64,000 bases of DNA from Ignelater luminosus (taxonomy: Eukaryota > Arthropoda > Insecta > Coleoptera > Elateridae). Location of the stretch: NCBI GenBank assembly GCA_011009095.1, contig VTPC01004024.1:12147-76146 (forward strand). Direction: 5' to 3'. Both the position numbers and the translations under genes were made by a program. The notes under the pieces were generated by a model, which did not search any database, was not told where the DNA came from, and saw only the letters and a program-made list of their open reading frames with translations. This document shows positions 36,640 to 48,185 of the stretch, one piece after another; position 1 is the stretch's first letter, and each line of letters opens with the position of its first letter.

Positions 36640-36990
36640 ATTTTTTGCTACAGTTGTTTGAAGTGTTTGTTGTTTTTTGCCAGATATCCTACATCTCAGG
36701 AACAGATTGTCGTATCGAGATGAAATTTTGGCTGTTGTCAGTGACTTTTAAATTTCAAACAATCTTGGTACCACCAATTATCTATAAGTTTTTTGACAGA
36801 TATTCTACATCACAGAAACGGAACGTATCAAGATGAGACTTTAGTTGATGGTAGTGCTAGAAAAATGGCTTTCAAGCCGGCTAACATCGATTGTCTGTTA
36901 TTTTTAGTTTTTTGTTCTTTGTTTATTGGAAATGCACAATGGTAACGAGAAGTAACTTGATTAGTTGGTAGTAGTAGGAGAAGGGCTTTC
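36640..36990. repeat. Dispersed tandem repeat family A, first locus
   Basis: Two to three degenerate units of about 120 bp carry ACAGATATTCTACATC/CAGATATCCTACATCTC, then a GATGA-A-TTT-G-TG-TG segment and GGCTTTCAAGCCGGCTAACA. The same unit occurs at 50.17-50.44 kb, 13.5 kb away. Confidence 0.6.
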
Positions 36991-37511
36991 ATGCTATCTG
37001 CACAGCACTAATGATTGAATCAAGATAGACCTTGGCCCATGTTTGAGTATAATTGATAGAAGATGCTTAATTAAGGTTGAGACGCAAGTTATCTAACTCA
37101 AAAGGTTAATAGAAGGCAAAGTCCAACTGTGTGCCACTAAATATAAGTGACTTGATAGAAGGAAAATCGTCATTGTAAACCACAAAAGGAGGTCTGTTAA
37201 AAGAAGAATCCCGACTCCTGTCATAGTGTAACTAATTTAAGAAGACTAATGGATGACAAAGACTGACTTAGGCAAATTTTTAATGTAGACCGCCGAAAGA
37301 GGCCCGTTTGAGAATGAGCTTGGCCCCTGTTACAGTATACTCACGTAAGACGCTTAATGCAAGACAAAGCACAGCTGACTTAATGGAGGTTAAAGCCTGA
37401 CTATGGGCCACAGTAAGTGACTTGATAAAAGACAGATTTCTTATAGGCTACCGAAGGAAGCCTGTTACAGAATTAAGTACGACTTGTGTTACATTGACTT
37501 AAGAGGGTTAA
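36990..37511. repeat. Tandem repeat family B, left half, split by gypsy
   Basis: Degenerate units of roughly 105-150 bp with recurring segments GTCTGTTAAAAGAAGAATCC, CCGACTCCTGT-A-AGT-TAACT, AAGAAG-CTAATGG and GACAAAG. The array stops at GGGTTAA, where the gypsy LTR begins, and resumes beyond the element at 40884. Confidence 0.65.
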
Positions 37512-37645
37512 TGTAATATTCTTATGAGATTAATAATAAAACGATTTTTATTTGAATACCATTTTATTTCTTAACAACCTCTAATGGCCTCTTACCTATA
37601 CTGAATATTTTCCCTACATTTTATATATTATACATACATAACACA
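37512..37645 (-). repeat. Putative 3' LTR of the gypsy element
   Basis: After a purine-rich tract (TTAAGAGAGA on the minus strand) a 134-bp segment starts TGTGTTATG and ends ATATTACA, the TG...CA form of LTRs. It contains AATAAA. Some gypsy lineages have LTRs this short. There is no second copy for comparison, so the call rests on position and termini. Confidence 0.55.
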
Positions 37646-37651
37646 TCTCTC

Positions 37652-39133
37652 TTAATTTGGGGCTATCATCATGACATAACTATTATATTTGACAGGTCTG
37701 CGCATCGCTCTCTTAGATCTTACCACTGCAGCATCATTACCATTATCACTAACGATTACATTTGACATACCATCAACTCTCGACGTTCTGTGGTCATGCC
37801 TCTGATACCCCTGACCCGTGATATGGTCAAAGTTATCCTTTTCAATTGATGTACCGCCTCCGCCTAATTGACTGCTAACGCCATGTGTATTGGGTTTGAT
37901 TGCTAACAACTTAATTTGGTTAACATGACGCCTGCATGTCAATCCCGTTGGTAATTTACATTCATAAATGGCTGAACCAATTTTTCGTTCTATTGTTGCC
38001 TCTACTCTATTGATGTCATGATAGTCTCTGATGAGGACTGTATCCCTCCTTTGAAAGTAATGAATGTTAGCAGTTCCATTTAATGTATCTTGCACTGCCT
38101 TACTAATCCGAGAATCAGAATGAATCAAGAGATCAAACTTTGTTTTAATCTGCCGACCAAATACCATTTCAGCAGGTGACTTCTTAGTTACACAATGAGG
38201 AGTATCTCTATATGTGATAAGAAATCTAGCTAGTATTGTTGATAAATCTACACCTACATTCGAGGGATCAGCTAAGGCTGCTTTTAAACTAACTTTGACT
38301 GTTTTAACTGAATTCTCAGCTTGGCCGTTACTTTGTGGAGAATAGGGTGCAATAGTAATATGTTTAATTCTATTGTCGGTAAAGAATTTTTGCATATTTT
38401 CAGACTTAAATACCGTGGCATTGTCTGATACTACTGTATAGGGAAGGCCGAATCTAGCAAAACAATCTCGAAGGCTTTCAATTGTACATTTGGTTGTAAT
38501 AGATGGAGTTTGATAAACTTCCAACAATTTGGTACATAAATCAATAATAACTAACAAGTGTGTGCTACCGAGATCGCAATAATCTATATGGACTGTACCA
38601 AAGGGTACATCTGACTTGGGCCATGGAATATATATTTTGTTAGGACATGCTTTCACTTTAGCACATGCCTTACAAGCTTTACACATTTGCTCGATTGCTT
38701 TATCAATTCCGACGAACCAAAAGTATGACCTTGCTAAAGCTTTTGAGCGTACTATTCCCTGATGTGTTGAATGTGTGTCTTGTATTATCTGCTTTTGTAG
38801 TTTAAAAGGAATAACAACTTTGTGTCCCCAGAATAAACAATTGGAAATTACTTGTAATTCTAAACGTTTATCAAAAAACGGTTTTAACCGTGCAGTCTTT
38901 AGATACTTAATCACACTTTGGAGAAGTTCATCCTTCTGTGTTTCTACTTGGATTTGACTAATATCCAATAGTGTGGTATCAGTAAAATAAAGTCCTTCAT
39001 CCTCACACGCGTCAGTATTATCATTGTCCTTCTTTTCGACAGTTAACCTAGAGAAACAGTCAGCTATTATATTATGCTGTCCTTTTATGTACTCGATTTG
39101 GTAACTAGAATTTGACAAGTATAATGCGTACCT
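37652..39133 (-). CDS. Gypsy integrase (C-terminal pol segment)
   Basis: The frame is open over about 490 codons. It begins with the tail of RNase H (YIKGQHNIIADCFSRL) and continues into the integrase. The zinc-binding HHCC motif is present (THSTHQG ... CKACKAC). The catalytic core keeps all three acidic residues: HIDYCDL, VVSDNATVF and SPQSNGQAEN. The C-terminal GPY/F-like part contains IERKIGSAIYECKLP and CRRHVNQIKLL. The role would be insertion of the element's cDNA into host DNA. It is separated from the upstream pol frame by a break near 39.13 kb, so it is probably not expressed as functional Pol. Confidence 0.85.
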   Translation of the reverse strand, partial: RYALYLSNSSYQIEYIKGQHNIIADCFSRLTVEKKDNDNTDACEDEGLYFTDTTLLDISQIQVETQKDELLQSVIKYLKTARLKPFFDKRLELQVISNCLFWGHKVVIPFKLQKQIIQDTHSTHQGIVRSKALARSYFWFVGIDKAIEQMCKACKACAKVKACPNKIYIPWPKSDVPFGTVHIDYCDLGSTHLLVIIDLCTKLLEVYQTPSITTKCTIESLRDCFARFGLPYTVVSDNATVFKSENMQKFFTDNRIKHITIAPYSPQSNGQAENSVKTVKVSLKAALADPSNVGVDLSTILARFLITYRDTPHCVTKKSPAEMVFGRQIKTKFDLLIHSDSRISKAVQDTLNGTANIHYFQRRDTVLIRDYHDINRVEATIERKIGSAIYECKLPTGLTCRRHVNQIKLLAIKPNTHGVSSQLGGGGTSIEKDNFDHITGQGYQRHDHRTSRVDGMSNVIVSDNGNDAAVVRSKRAMRRPVKYNSYVMMIAPN

Positions 39134-39135
39134 TT

Positions 39136-39735
39136 TTAATCTATGGTATTAGCGTACGTCTGATTGGTTTCTTTAGTGTTACCTAATATTGCTATAAGTG
39201 CTCTTTGATCCGTTTTAATAGTGAACTTTTGACCGAAAACATAATCTGCAAATTTTTTGACTGCGAATATACATGCTAATGCTTCACGATGGGCAGTCGA
39301 GTAATTCAATTGGGCCTTTGTAAATGTTCTAGAAACACATGCTACCATTTTTTCTGTTCCATCAGGCATTATGTGAGACAATACGCCCGATATACCTGTT
39401 TGACTTGCGTCCATGGTGATGTAAATTGGTAACTGAGGATCAAAATATGTCAAAACTTGCTCTGATCTGATAATTGATTTCAATTCATCGAAAGCATTTT
39501 TGCACCTATCATTGAAATGAAATTTTTGACCTTTCCTTAATAGTTTATACGTAGGTTCTAACAAATCAGCTATTTTTGGAATGAATCTCGAATAATAATT
39601 TGCCATACCTAGAAAAGAACGCAATTGCTTTATGTCAGTAGGATATGGAGTGTCGTTTACCTCCTGAACTTTGCTCATGTCCTTCGATAGACCATGTTTT
39701 GTTAAAACAAACTTGAAGAAATTTACACTTTTCAT
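39136..39735 (-). pseudogene. Gypsy RT thumb and RNase H segment
   Basis: The segment includes the connection TDIKQLRSFLGMANYYSRFI, then RNase H with YITMDASQTGISGVLSH (first Asp), AHREALACIFAVKKF (Glu) and FTIKTDQRALIAIL (Asp). It is out of frame with the RT segment upstream because of an indel near 39.73 kb, and ends at a stop near 39.14 kb, after which the integrase frame starts. Confidence 0.85.
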
Positions 39736-40152
39736 CGTTTACTTTTAATCCTGCCTTTGCTAACTTGTCAAAGACTAATCGTAATATGTCTAAGTGATTT
39801 TCCCCTTCTTTATGCCCCACTAATATATCATCTTGAAAAATGAATGCATTGGAAACACCCTGAAAAAGCTGCTCGATATGTTTCTGAAAATAAAACCCAT
39901 ACATTTAACACCAAAGGGCATCCTATTCACTTTAAAAAGACCTTTGTGTGTCGATATAGTTACAAGACTCTTTGATTCATCTGACAACTCAAACTGTAAG
40001 TATGCATCAGACAGGTCAATTTTGGAAAATTTTGTATTCCCTGCTAAGCTAGCATAAATATCGTCAATGCGAGGCAGTGGATAGAAAACATCTTCCAGCT
40101 GTTTATTAAGTTTGATGTAATTACCACATAACCTTACCATGCTCCTCATCAC
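39635..40152 (-). pseudogene. Gypsy reverse transcriptase, frameshifted
   Basis: Typical palm motifs are present: DVFYPLPRIDDIYASLAG, FSKIDLSDAYLQFEL, VNRMPFGVK and the catalytic IFQDDILVGH. The FQDD form occurs in working gypsy elements, so this site is intact. A frame break near 39.90 kb falls between the MPFGVK and QDD motifs, and a nonsense codon at 40162 separates it from the protease side. Confidence 0.85.
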
Positions 40153-40161
40153 AGGAACTAT

Positions 40162-40884
40162 CTATGAAGACCATTCGGATGCAAGTACTGGTGTAATTGT
40201 CCCATTAGCTACTAAACGATTTAGTTCGTTTTCTACTTTTGGTTTTAATACCATCGGAATAGGAAGCGGTCTAGTATGACTTGGAATGGCGTCAGCCTTC
40301 AATTTTAGCGTGACTTTAGCATACTTAAATGTGCCCAATCCACCGTCAACAACTTGTGCAAACTCTTGGGATATCATTCTTTTAGCATGATCACAGATGT
40401 CGATCACATTTAAACCTGTAATTGCCAAGTTAATGTTAAACAACTGCATAAAATCTCTGCCTATACGGTTGGTTTGCCCTGATTCTATTACAAAGAATTT
40501 TAGTAATTTAAGTGTATCCTTAAATTCTACATTTAACTCTACATGTCCTATAGGATCACCTTGATATCCATGGAATATATGTTTGGTCGGTTCTATATTT
40601 TTATGGCTAAAATATTCATCATAAGTTGCTTTATTAATTGTTGAAATGGGTGAACCTGAATCTAACAACATTTCTAACATGTTATCTTCTAACTTCACCT
40701 TTAATATTATAGGTTTACACATATTACTACCTTCAAATTGGATAAGTATCATCACCTTGAACACATAAAATTGGTTTTGTCTGTGACTTACAAACAAATT
40801 CTAAGTGACCCACCTTATTACACTTATTACACCTATATGTAACATATTTGCAAACCCCTTTATGCTTCTTTCCACATACAAAAC
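40162..40884 (-). pseudogene. Gypsy gag end (zinc knuckle) and protease
   Basis: At about 40.80-40.85 kb a CX2CX4HX4C zinc knuckle is visible (CNKCNKVGHLEFVC), the nucleocapsid end of Gag. After a frame shift the aspartic protease follows with the active-site motif LLDSGSPISTI. The pre-RT linker ends PVLASEWSS at a nonsense codon. Gag upstream of the knuckle is lost at the junction with repeat family B. Confidence 0.8.
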
Positions 40885-41240
40885 CCGACAGTGTGCCACC
40901 GTAAGTAGTTTGATGACAGACAAAGCCGCGCTGTAAGTCGCCAAAAGAAACGTATCAGAGAGTGAAGCCCAATTTGTATGATGGTATAACTGATTTAAAT
41001 AGGTTAATGTAAAGCGAAATCCGACCTCCTTTGGTGGCCTATGGAAGGAAGAAGCTTAACTCGCATTAGCGTATAGCCGATTTTGGAAGGTTGGAGGTGG
41101 AGTGTTGGAAGGTATAGCCCAACTCCTATTACAGTATAACTTAAGAAGGCTATTGGAGGGCGAAGTGCGACCACTTTCAAAACCATGGGATGATTAATTA
41201 ATGACCGCCTAAAACAACCACGCCAATTCCTTTCCCAAGA
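40884..41240. repeat. Tandem repeat family B, right half
   Basis: Units resume with CCCGACAGTGTGCCACCGTA, the same register as TCCAACTGTGTGCCACTAAA at about 37.12 kb. Two to three further degenerate units follow (GTATAACTGATTTAAATAGG, CCAACTCCTATTACAGTATA). The phase match across the gypsy element shows that only about a dozen array bases are missing at the junction. Confidence 0.65.
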
Positions 41241-41249
41241 AGATAAAGA

Positions 41250-44200
41250 GAAGGAGCGCAGAGTGATGAAAGAAGACCTAGTCAGTATGCACTACTTTTT
41301 ACTTCTTGATACCCCAGCAGTCTTAAACATACTACTTTAGAAACTATAATTATAGTAGTATACTCGCTCCCCCTCTAGCAAAGAACTAACCATTTCCAAG
41401 GTGTGTACTCATAGAGACTTTTATCAGGGACTTACAGACTAACATACGTTCTGCAGTTTTGACCAATTTTACCCAAAGCCCATAAGGAGCCAATGAGATT
41501 TTGTCAAAGTAAAACTTTAGAATCTTCCAAAAAGCGAAACTCAGAATAGAAAATGTAAATTTTTGTTATTTCCGTGACGTGTTTTTGGTCAAAATATAAT
41601 AGATGGGAGATTACGCTAGTTAGTTACACATTTCTTCACAGTACAGTATCCATAGAAACATCACGAGTAGCTGCTCAGAACAATCCAACTCAGTTGGTTG
41701 AATTAAAACTAGTTTAGTTGATAACCTATTTGAAGAAACGTGTAAGGTAAAAAAGGAACATGTTGCAAAATCAACCACCGTGTAGTTTCAATCCAGCAAC
41801 TTTCTTGGTATTTCATTTGATCTTTGTGATCTAGTCTCAAGCTCATTATAAAATTCAAAGACTTTCGACTTTAAACATTTGTCAAAGCAAACTGTATAGA
41901 GGTGTGTAGCACGTTTCAGGTAAGCTGAGACTGTCGGTAAATAACCACGTAAGTGCCAACCAATGCGAACCCTGATCCATTGGTGAAGAAAAATCTATTT
42001 TATGTACAAAAAGGCATCACTATTTTCGTCGCTTTGTCCTATTTTTGACTCATGCCCAGAGTTTTCAACTAGAGTTAGTTTAATGAGTATCTACAGGTTA
42101 TCTGTAACGTACAAAAGGAAATGTCTCTTTCTGCTAATCCCCATAGACCTATTTAGGAAAATGTATGTGCCTCCATTAGATGAGATGATCTTTATCTTAT
42201 ACATGTTCTGTAATCGTAGATTTAATGTGGAATTCTACATGTTTCTCTTATGCATGGCTTACTAGACCTACATGAAACTTTAAAGACGCAGTTGCTAATC
42301 TTTGGAAGGTGTCAGGTTCTACAGTTATAAATAGCTATATTATAGAGTCGTTAATATACTTTATCTAGTTTTAAGTTTGTGATTGTAAAGAATAAAGTAA
42401 GCTCATTTAAATAACACTATCGCTGAACTAAGATGACAAGTGCTGATTGCACTTATTCAAATGCACTTGCACTGGAGCTGCTCGAACAGTTTTATCTCTG
42501 TTTTTCCCCTTTGCAAATACTGTAAAATACCAAATTCACGTTGTTGAATGTATGAGATTTTTTAATATTAGTAAGTTTCTTCAATCTTTAATAAAAATCT
42601 ACTTTGTGTACAGTGTATACCCTTATATATTCATGAAAACAGAGATTCTTGCATAAAATTGTATGTTTAATGAGTTTCTATGTGGAAACCAGGATACCAA
42701 GAACTAAAGTCGATTAATCAAAAAAATTTATTAATTCATCAAACAAAAACGAATTACACCTTGAGGATATCAGAGAATGATCACATTTAAGCTTTAAGCA
42801 TCAATAAAAACAAGCCATTATAATGATTAAATAATAACGTATATATGTTACAAAAATTTACTGGTTTTGGTGTCGACCTTCGGTATATTATAACCGCACC
42901 TAAATATCAAGGACCAAAGAATACCAGAACAGATTTTAGTGCATTGTTAAATTTGCAACTTGCGTAGAAATCTGGAACAAGTTTTTTACGGGTCATGTCT
43001 GGTTTCAGAATTTCCTGCTGCCATTTTGTGTCACAAAAATTAAATCAAATCTAGATAAAATAGGTACAACTTTTATTTTCGTGGGTGTTTGTTAATGTTA
43101 TCAGTTCACCAAGGCAAATGTGCTCATTTTTCATCAAAAATATTACTCACTTTGGAAGTTCTGAATAAAAATATCTTGTTGATTGAGAAATACGTTTCAT
43201 GAATCACTTTAGATTTTAACTTTATTTTAAAAACGAGTACCTGGATGTTTCCATCATAAGGAACCTGTTTGACTGTTTTTAATGAAAAGAAATCAAGGTT
43301 TACTATAAGGTACTACTATACCCAAATACGAACAAAATTACTTTTTTAAAAGCGGTTTAATGCAATTGAATTGTGTTCATAATATACAGTGTGTTCATTG
43401 CAGTTTCCCACACTGAATATATCGCAAACAAATGAAAATATCTAAACAAAAAGAAAAACATGTCAATTGATATACAGTATGAAGGAGTACACTAATAGTT
43501 CGTTGCAGCTAAACTAACCTCAAAATCTTAAATAGCACTACCCCACTTGCGATACGTTATTGTAAAGGGAATCACATTTATAATCTTGTGAAGTAAATTA
43601 CACTCAGATTGGAGTACTTGATACAAATTTATAATACAATACGTCTCGTTTTAGTGGTGGGCATAAATCGTGTATTTCCGTGTATTCCCTGGGTTGCAGA
43701 TTTCCTATACTTGTCGCGCTGAACAAATAGAGTAATTACATGCAATTTTCCTAATATTCCCAAAAAAGGGACAATTTTGTCAAATTGGAAGCTTTTTAAA
43801 AGAGAAATGGTGTAACAGAGCGCTGCAAATAACTTTTCAATTTTAAAGGAATTTTCCCTTTTTTGACTATATCACATAAACTGCACGTATTGCCGGTAAA
43901 CAAAAAACTAATCAGCTCGCTGACGTGTTAGACCTTTTAAACCGGTTGAATTTCAGAAATCTATTATATCCCCATCTGTGTGAAGGAATTGGAGTTTTCT
44001 CTGTCTGCCAAGAAACCTGCCCGAGTTTATTTCTGGACTACCTTTAATTGTCTTTTATAAAATCACATGTTTAATTTATATTGAACTAAAAAGTCTTCAG
44101 GTGCCTGTGACGAGTCGAATCAGTTCGAGTTTCCCAAGATTTATTTTTAGTCAAAGTTAGGAAAAATAACGACCTTTTTCTACTTCGTGAATGCGTGGAT

Positions 44201-45450
44201 GGATTCTCACCATGAGTGAAACATACCCATCAACAAATTGCCAAAGACTACAAAACTACTTCAAGTCTGGAAAAGCAGTCCAACAACGCACAACACTGCA
44301 ACGCTCAATGAAATCCTCATACAGCTTATACGAAAACATTTGCACAACTGAAGAAGTAAGTAGCAGTGCTTAAAACGGTATTCGGTTTTCGACCGTAAAG
44401 CAGCGTTGAGGACAAGGCAAGACAGTAGAGGTGCCGATAGTAATAGGTGTTTTATCTCTAGTGGCTACTATACATTGCATCCACGTCGACATGGTTACTT
44501 TTCCATCCACAGACATCCATTGGTAGACTGAGGGATTTTGTTCCTCTTGGATATACACTCGTAGGTTTAACAAAATGATTTTATTTATTTTTCAATGTTT
44601 CGCTGATAGAGGACACGAAAGAATGACAAAAACCCAATTTTAGAAATTTTTTGCCCGATAGCGCAGAAAAATACAAAAGTCTCATATTTTCTTATTTTTA
44701 AAGGTGAAGTCTTTAGACGAATTGGTTTTGCAATAGACTTTCAATAAAAAGAAAAGACAAACATCGGTCTTGATCAAATGCGTGAAGTCAAATATTCACA
44801 AATCGCTATAAGATTGGAGAATGTAACACAACGATGCTTCACGAAGAAGTTGTTGAAAGTTACGTTTGATGTTTTATCAGTCTTCATTTGCTCTTTTGTC
44901 AAAGATTTTGGAAAATTAAAACTTGCTCACTTTTGAGCCATCGTAAATGAACATCATCGAGTTCTTATGCAAAAACTTTATTGTCAAAAATAAAAATGCC
45001 AAAAACAATTTTTGAAAAAATTCAAGATGGTGGAGTAAATCGAGTGTTTGCGAATGACGTGGACCATAATTTTATGGAGTGTTTATATTTGGCGATTTGT
45101 GCAGGGATTGAACGTTCACTTCCTCTGATGCTACTGTATACACCTTTAGATGATAGCGCTAAATAGTCTGCTTTCTTAGAGGAAGAAATGGACAAGTTTG
45201 AAAACTGTTCTGACATTTTTTGGATATTTTCTCCTTATGACACATATAATTGATATGGGTATGGCTGTCTTTTTAAAGATCTCTCTGGAATTAATGTTGA
45301 TCAGTTATGAGATTAGAACTGCTCTAGACATAAACACTGAACTGTTTTGTACTTGATTCAATGTTTGCTATATCTCAGTTTCTTTTAATTATTCCCGATT
45401 ACGTTACTATTTTGACATACTAGGAATAAATAACAAGAAATGGTTTTTGT
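41250..45450. other. Spacer with unassigned coding-like fragments
   Basis: No gene could be assigned. The frame 44191-44373 (+) ends near a good splice donor (GAAGAA|GTAAGT), and 44981-45166 (+) has protein-like composition (NRVFANDVDHNFMECLYLA), but neither has a recognisable family, promoter or partner exon. They may be pieces of a decayed element. A terminus-like motif ACAGTGTGTTCATTG lies near 43386. Confidence 0.4.
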
Positions 45451-45458
45451 CAATTCTA

Positions 45459-45464
45459 ATTTAT
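45459..45464 (-). terminator. Poly(A) signal AATAAA (minus strand)
   Basis: TTTATT on the plus strand is AATAAA for the minus-strand protease homolog, about 47 nt past its stop codon. Confidence 0.7.
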
Positions 45465-45510
45465 TACTTTCGACTACAAAAAATGAAACCAAAAGCTTCT
45501 ATAAACTATT

Positions 45511-46490
45511 TTAGATACATCTACATGTTTTGTTTATCCACTGAATAAAAGGTGCTATCTTAACATACACATCTGGAAAACCATTTCCACAAGAATATTT
45601 TTCTGTTGCAACAGCAAATATTTCATTATCAGTTTTAGAATTTTCAACAATTAAAGGTCCTCCTTGGTCTCTATGACAAAGTCCCTGTCCTATATAGGAC
45701 AAAGTGCACACTTCGTTGTTATTCAGTTCGTCATAATAACTTTGACACTCTTGCTTTGAAATTATTTTTAATTTAATTCCCTTCAGATTTTCAGGATAAT
45801 AGCGTTTTAGGTAATTTTCCTTAATGGAACCCCATCCAGCAAAATAAACTTTTGGATTCTCTACTGCAGAAATATCGTGCATTCGTATTGATACTACTTT
45901 GATTTTTGGACCGGTACAAAAACTCGGTTTAACTTTTAGCACTGCAATGTTGTTATTAGTAGGGTTATCCTTATAGGCAGTAGGGAAAAATACTGAGTGT
46001 ACCAGATGAAGAGATCCACCAGCCTGCAAATCTGTGCTACCAGCAATTATTCGTATTTGAATATCTGATAATTGTAATGAAGAGTTTACCCTGGAGTTAT
46101 AAGCCAGATTTTAGATTTGTGGCATCACTTAAAAGCTGATATGACATTGACATTTTAGAGAAGAATTACAACAGATTGCCCTGTATAATATTAATTGCAA
46201 TTTAAATAAACTTACCCATAATATAAACAATCGGCTGAAGTTAAAACATAATTTGGGCTAATTATAGATCCTCCACAAAAATATGTTAGATGCCAATTGA
46301 AGTAAAACTTAATTCCTACTAAGAAAGCATTTATGTCCTTTAATTCTGAGTTTTCTGATTGCCTTGGTTGATCGTTGTGTATTGCTAAAACTAAACCTAA
46401 AATGTTTCTCAAAATGAAAAAAAATAAAATAATCTTACCGAAATTAAAAATTGTTAAAACTAAAAATCTTTTGATTTTAATAGCTGCCAT
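45511..46490 (-). CDS. Secreted serine-protease homolog lacking the whole catalytic triad
   Basis: This is a trypsin-fold protein of about 270 residues on the minus strand. Proposed exons are 46490-46439, 46396-46216 and 46090-45511. Donor and acceptor signals are canonical (GTAAG/TTTTAG and GTAAG/CTCCAG) and phases match. Removing the 42-nt first intron gives a clean signal peptide (MAAIKIKRFLVLTIFNFG joined to LVLA). Because 42 is a multiple of 3, the unspliced form is also open. Domain landmarks are YFCGGSIISPNYVLTSADC, VYFAGWGS, CHRDQGGPLIV and FPDVYVKIAPFIQWI. Catalytic His is Asp (residue 73), Asp is Asn (NNNIAV, 125) and Ser is Gln (RDQGGP, 220). The protein therefore cannot cleave. 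A binding, cofactor or decoy role is inferred. It is only distantly similar to the homolog at 25.3 kb. Confidence 0.85.
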
Positions 46491-46529
46491 TGGTGTAGAA
46501 ATACAGTAATTTTGTAACACACAAATATG

Positions 46530-48080
46530 TTATTCAAGAGATTGTATTGTAAGTAGGGTAAAGAAAGGTGAAATAGTTGATAACGCGATATAATCGGATT
46601 ATTTATCAATAAATTTTCGTTGCTGGTAGGATAGAAAAACTTATTTACATACAGACTTGCTTACGATAAGAATTCTACCTTATAGATCAATATGTATTTT
46701 AAAGAACTAAGATATCTTACATAATAAATCAATACAGGGTGTAGCAGATAAACGTGTTTCAAGCAGATATCTCCAGTATATGAAGAAATGTAAAGAGACA
46801 ATCGTAATTTTTGTCAATTTTTTTTGTAAGACTCCTATGATCCGTCTGCTCCTAAATATTACATTAAGGATATTTAATGCTGGAAATTTGATAAGTGACT
46901 ACGCCTTGAAAATCAGAACTAGTTCAAGATGTGTGTTATGTGTTACATTGCGCATGGGGCATTAATAGAGCTAGTTACTTGTGACAATTGTCAGTTCCTC
47001 ACCTTTAAAAGTCAATAAAATAACATTTTGTGTCAACGATTGTAAGTTCTATACTCTCAATGCCTTTTACTGTTTTTTAATGTTTGTGTAACATTATGCT
47101 TACCTAACAGATGAATGGGTAATGTCACAAAGTCATCATTTTATTTATCTTATAGTTACACTCAGTGAAATCACATATACAAAATTGTGACCTCATGAAT
47201 GCTAACAGTTCTTGAATATTTTTCCCTGTCAATCAACTATAAAAATGTTTTTTAAAGATTTTTTTTTATATCTATATTTCTATATTAAAATGAATCATAC
47301 CATATAAAAACCATGATATTTAAGATTGGAATTAGTTGCAAAATTATAGTTTACAGTCTGTCAGAATAGCAGGTACTGATGCTAGCATTGAATATTTGTA
47401 AGGTTACTTTGCAGTAGGTTGACTAATTTCACTAACCTCAGTAATCATTAATTAATAAACTTTAATAATATCAGGAAACAAATATGAAATCGTAGGGATA
47501 GTAAAAGGATATGGGGTCAGCTATTGCAGATGAACCAAATAAATGCACTTCCAATGAGATTTGTTGCAATTTTGAGGTCAATGTTATTACCAATTAGATT
47601 TGTCACATTAACATACCTTTAAAGTTAACCATTAAATTCTTATGCATATTTCGAAGAGTTGCGGCTCCTTCTAATAAACACATCTATAAGCATTTTTTGA
47701 CAATTTAACTATTTATATGAAAATAGAATCGTGAAATATTTTTTTTTATTATAAAGAGGGTCAATATTACAATACTTGTTCTATTTTGGAATACTTATCT
47801 TACTGCAGTAGGTACTATAAAAGATTAATACCTACATCAAAAAAGGACTATTCACTATGATTTATTTAAAAATGATTAAATCTTTAATGTATATCAATAT
47901 TCTTCCAATTATTTTTGTAAAACTACTTTTGTTAATGTTTTATTTGCTGTTGAATATTAATTTAGTATCATATGTTATTTTATTATTATTTCCTGAATAT
48001 AATTTGATTATGGGTGTAGTAGATACTTAAGTAAGACGTAATTTGAAATAATTTAAATGATGTAACTTGAAGAGGGGGCT
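46530..48080. other. Spacer upstream of two divergent genes
   Basis: Lies between the minus-strand protease homolog and the plus-strand micro-exon cuticle gene. A transposon-terminus-like ACAGGGTGTAGCAGATAAAC begins at about 46735. No coding sequence is supported. Confidence 0.5.
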
Positions 48081-48084
48081 TACA

Positions 48085-48090
48085 TATAAA
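48085..48090 (+). promoter_or_regulatory. TATA box of the micro-exon cuticle gene
   Basis: TATAAA is followed 30 nt later by a TCA initiator-like site at about 48113-48115. It predicts a 5' UTR of about 70 nt before the ATG at 48186. Confidence 0.6.
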
Positions 48091-48185
48091 ACTAAAAATC
48101 AAGCTTACAATGTCAAAGACTTTTTGTGAGTTACAAAAATATTTGTTTTCTTTTTTGTTGTGTAAAGGAAGATTCTACAAGTAAC

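Larger units (their letters stand above)
37512..40884 (-). mobile_element. 5'-truncated Ty3/gypsy LTR retrotransposon
   Basis: Reading on the minus strand, the order is the end of gag (zinc knuckle), protease, reverse transcriptase, RNase H, integrase and a short LTR. This is the Ty3/gypsy order. The 5' LTR and most of gag are missing. The 3' LTR and about 3.2 kb of pol remain. Pol carries a nonsense codon and three frame breaks, but the integrase part is one long open frame, so the copy is not very old. It sits inside tandem repeat family B, whose units continue on both sides. Confidence 0.9.
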
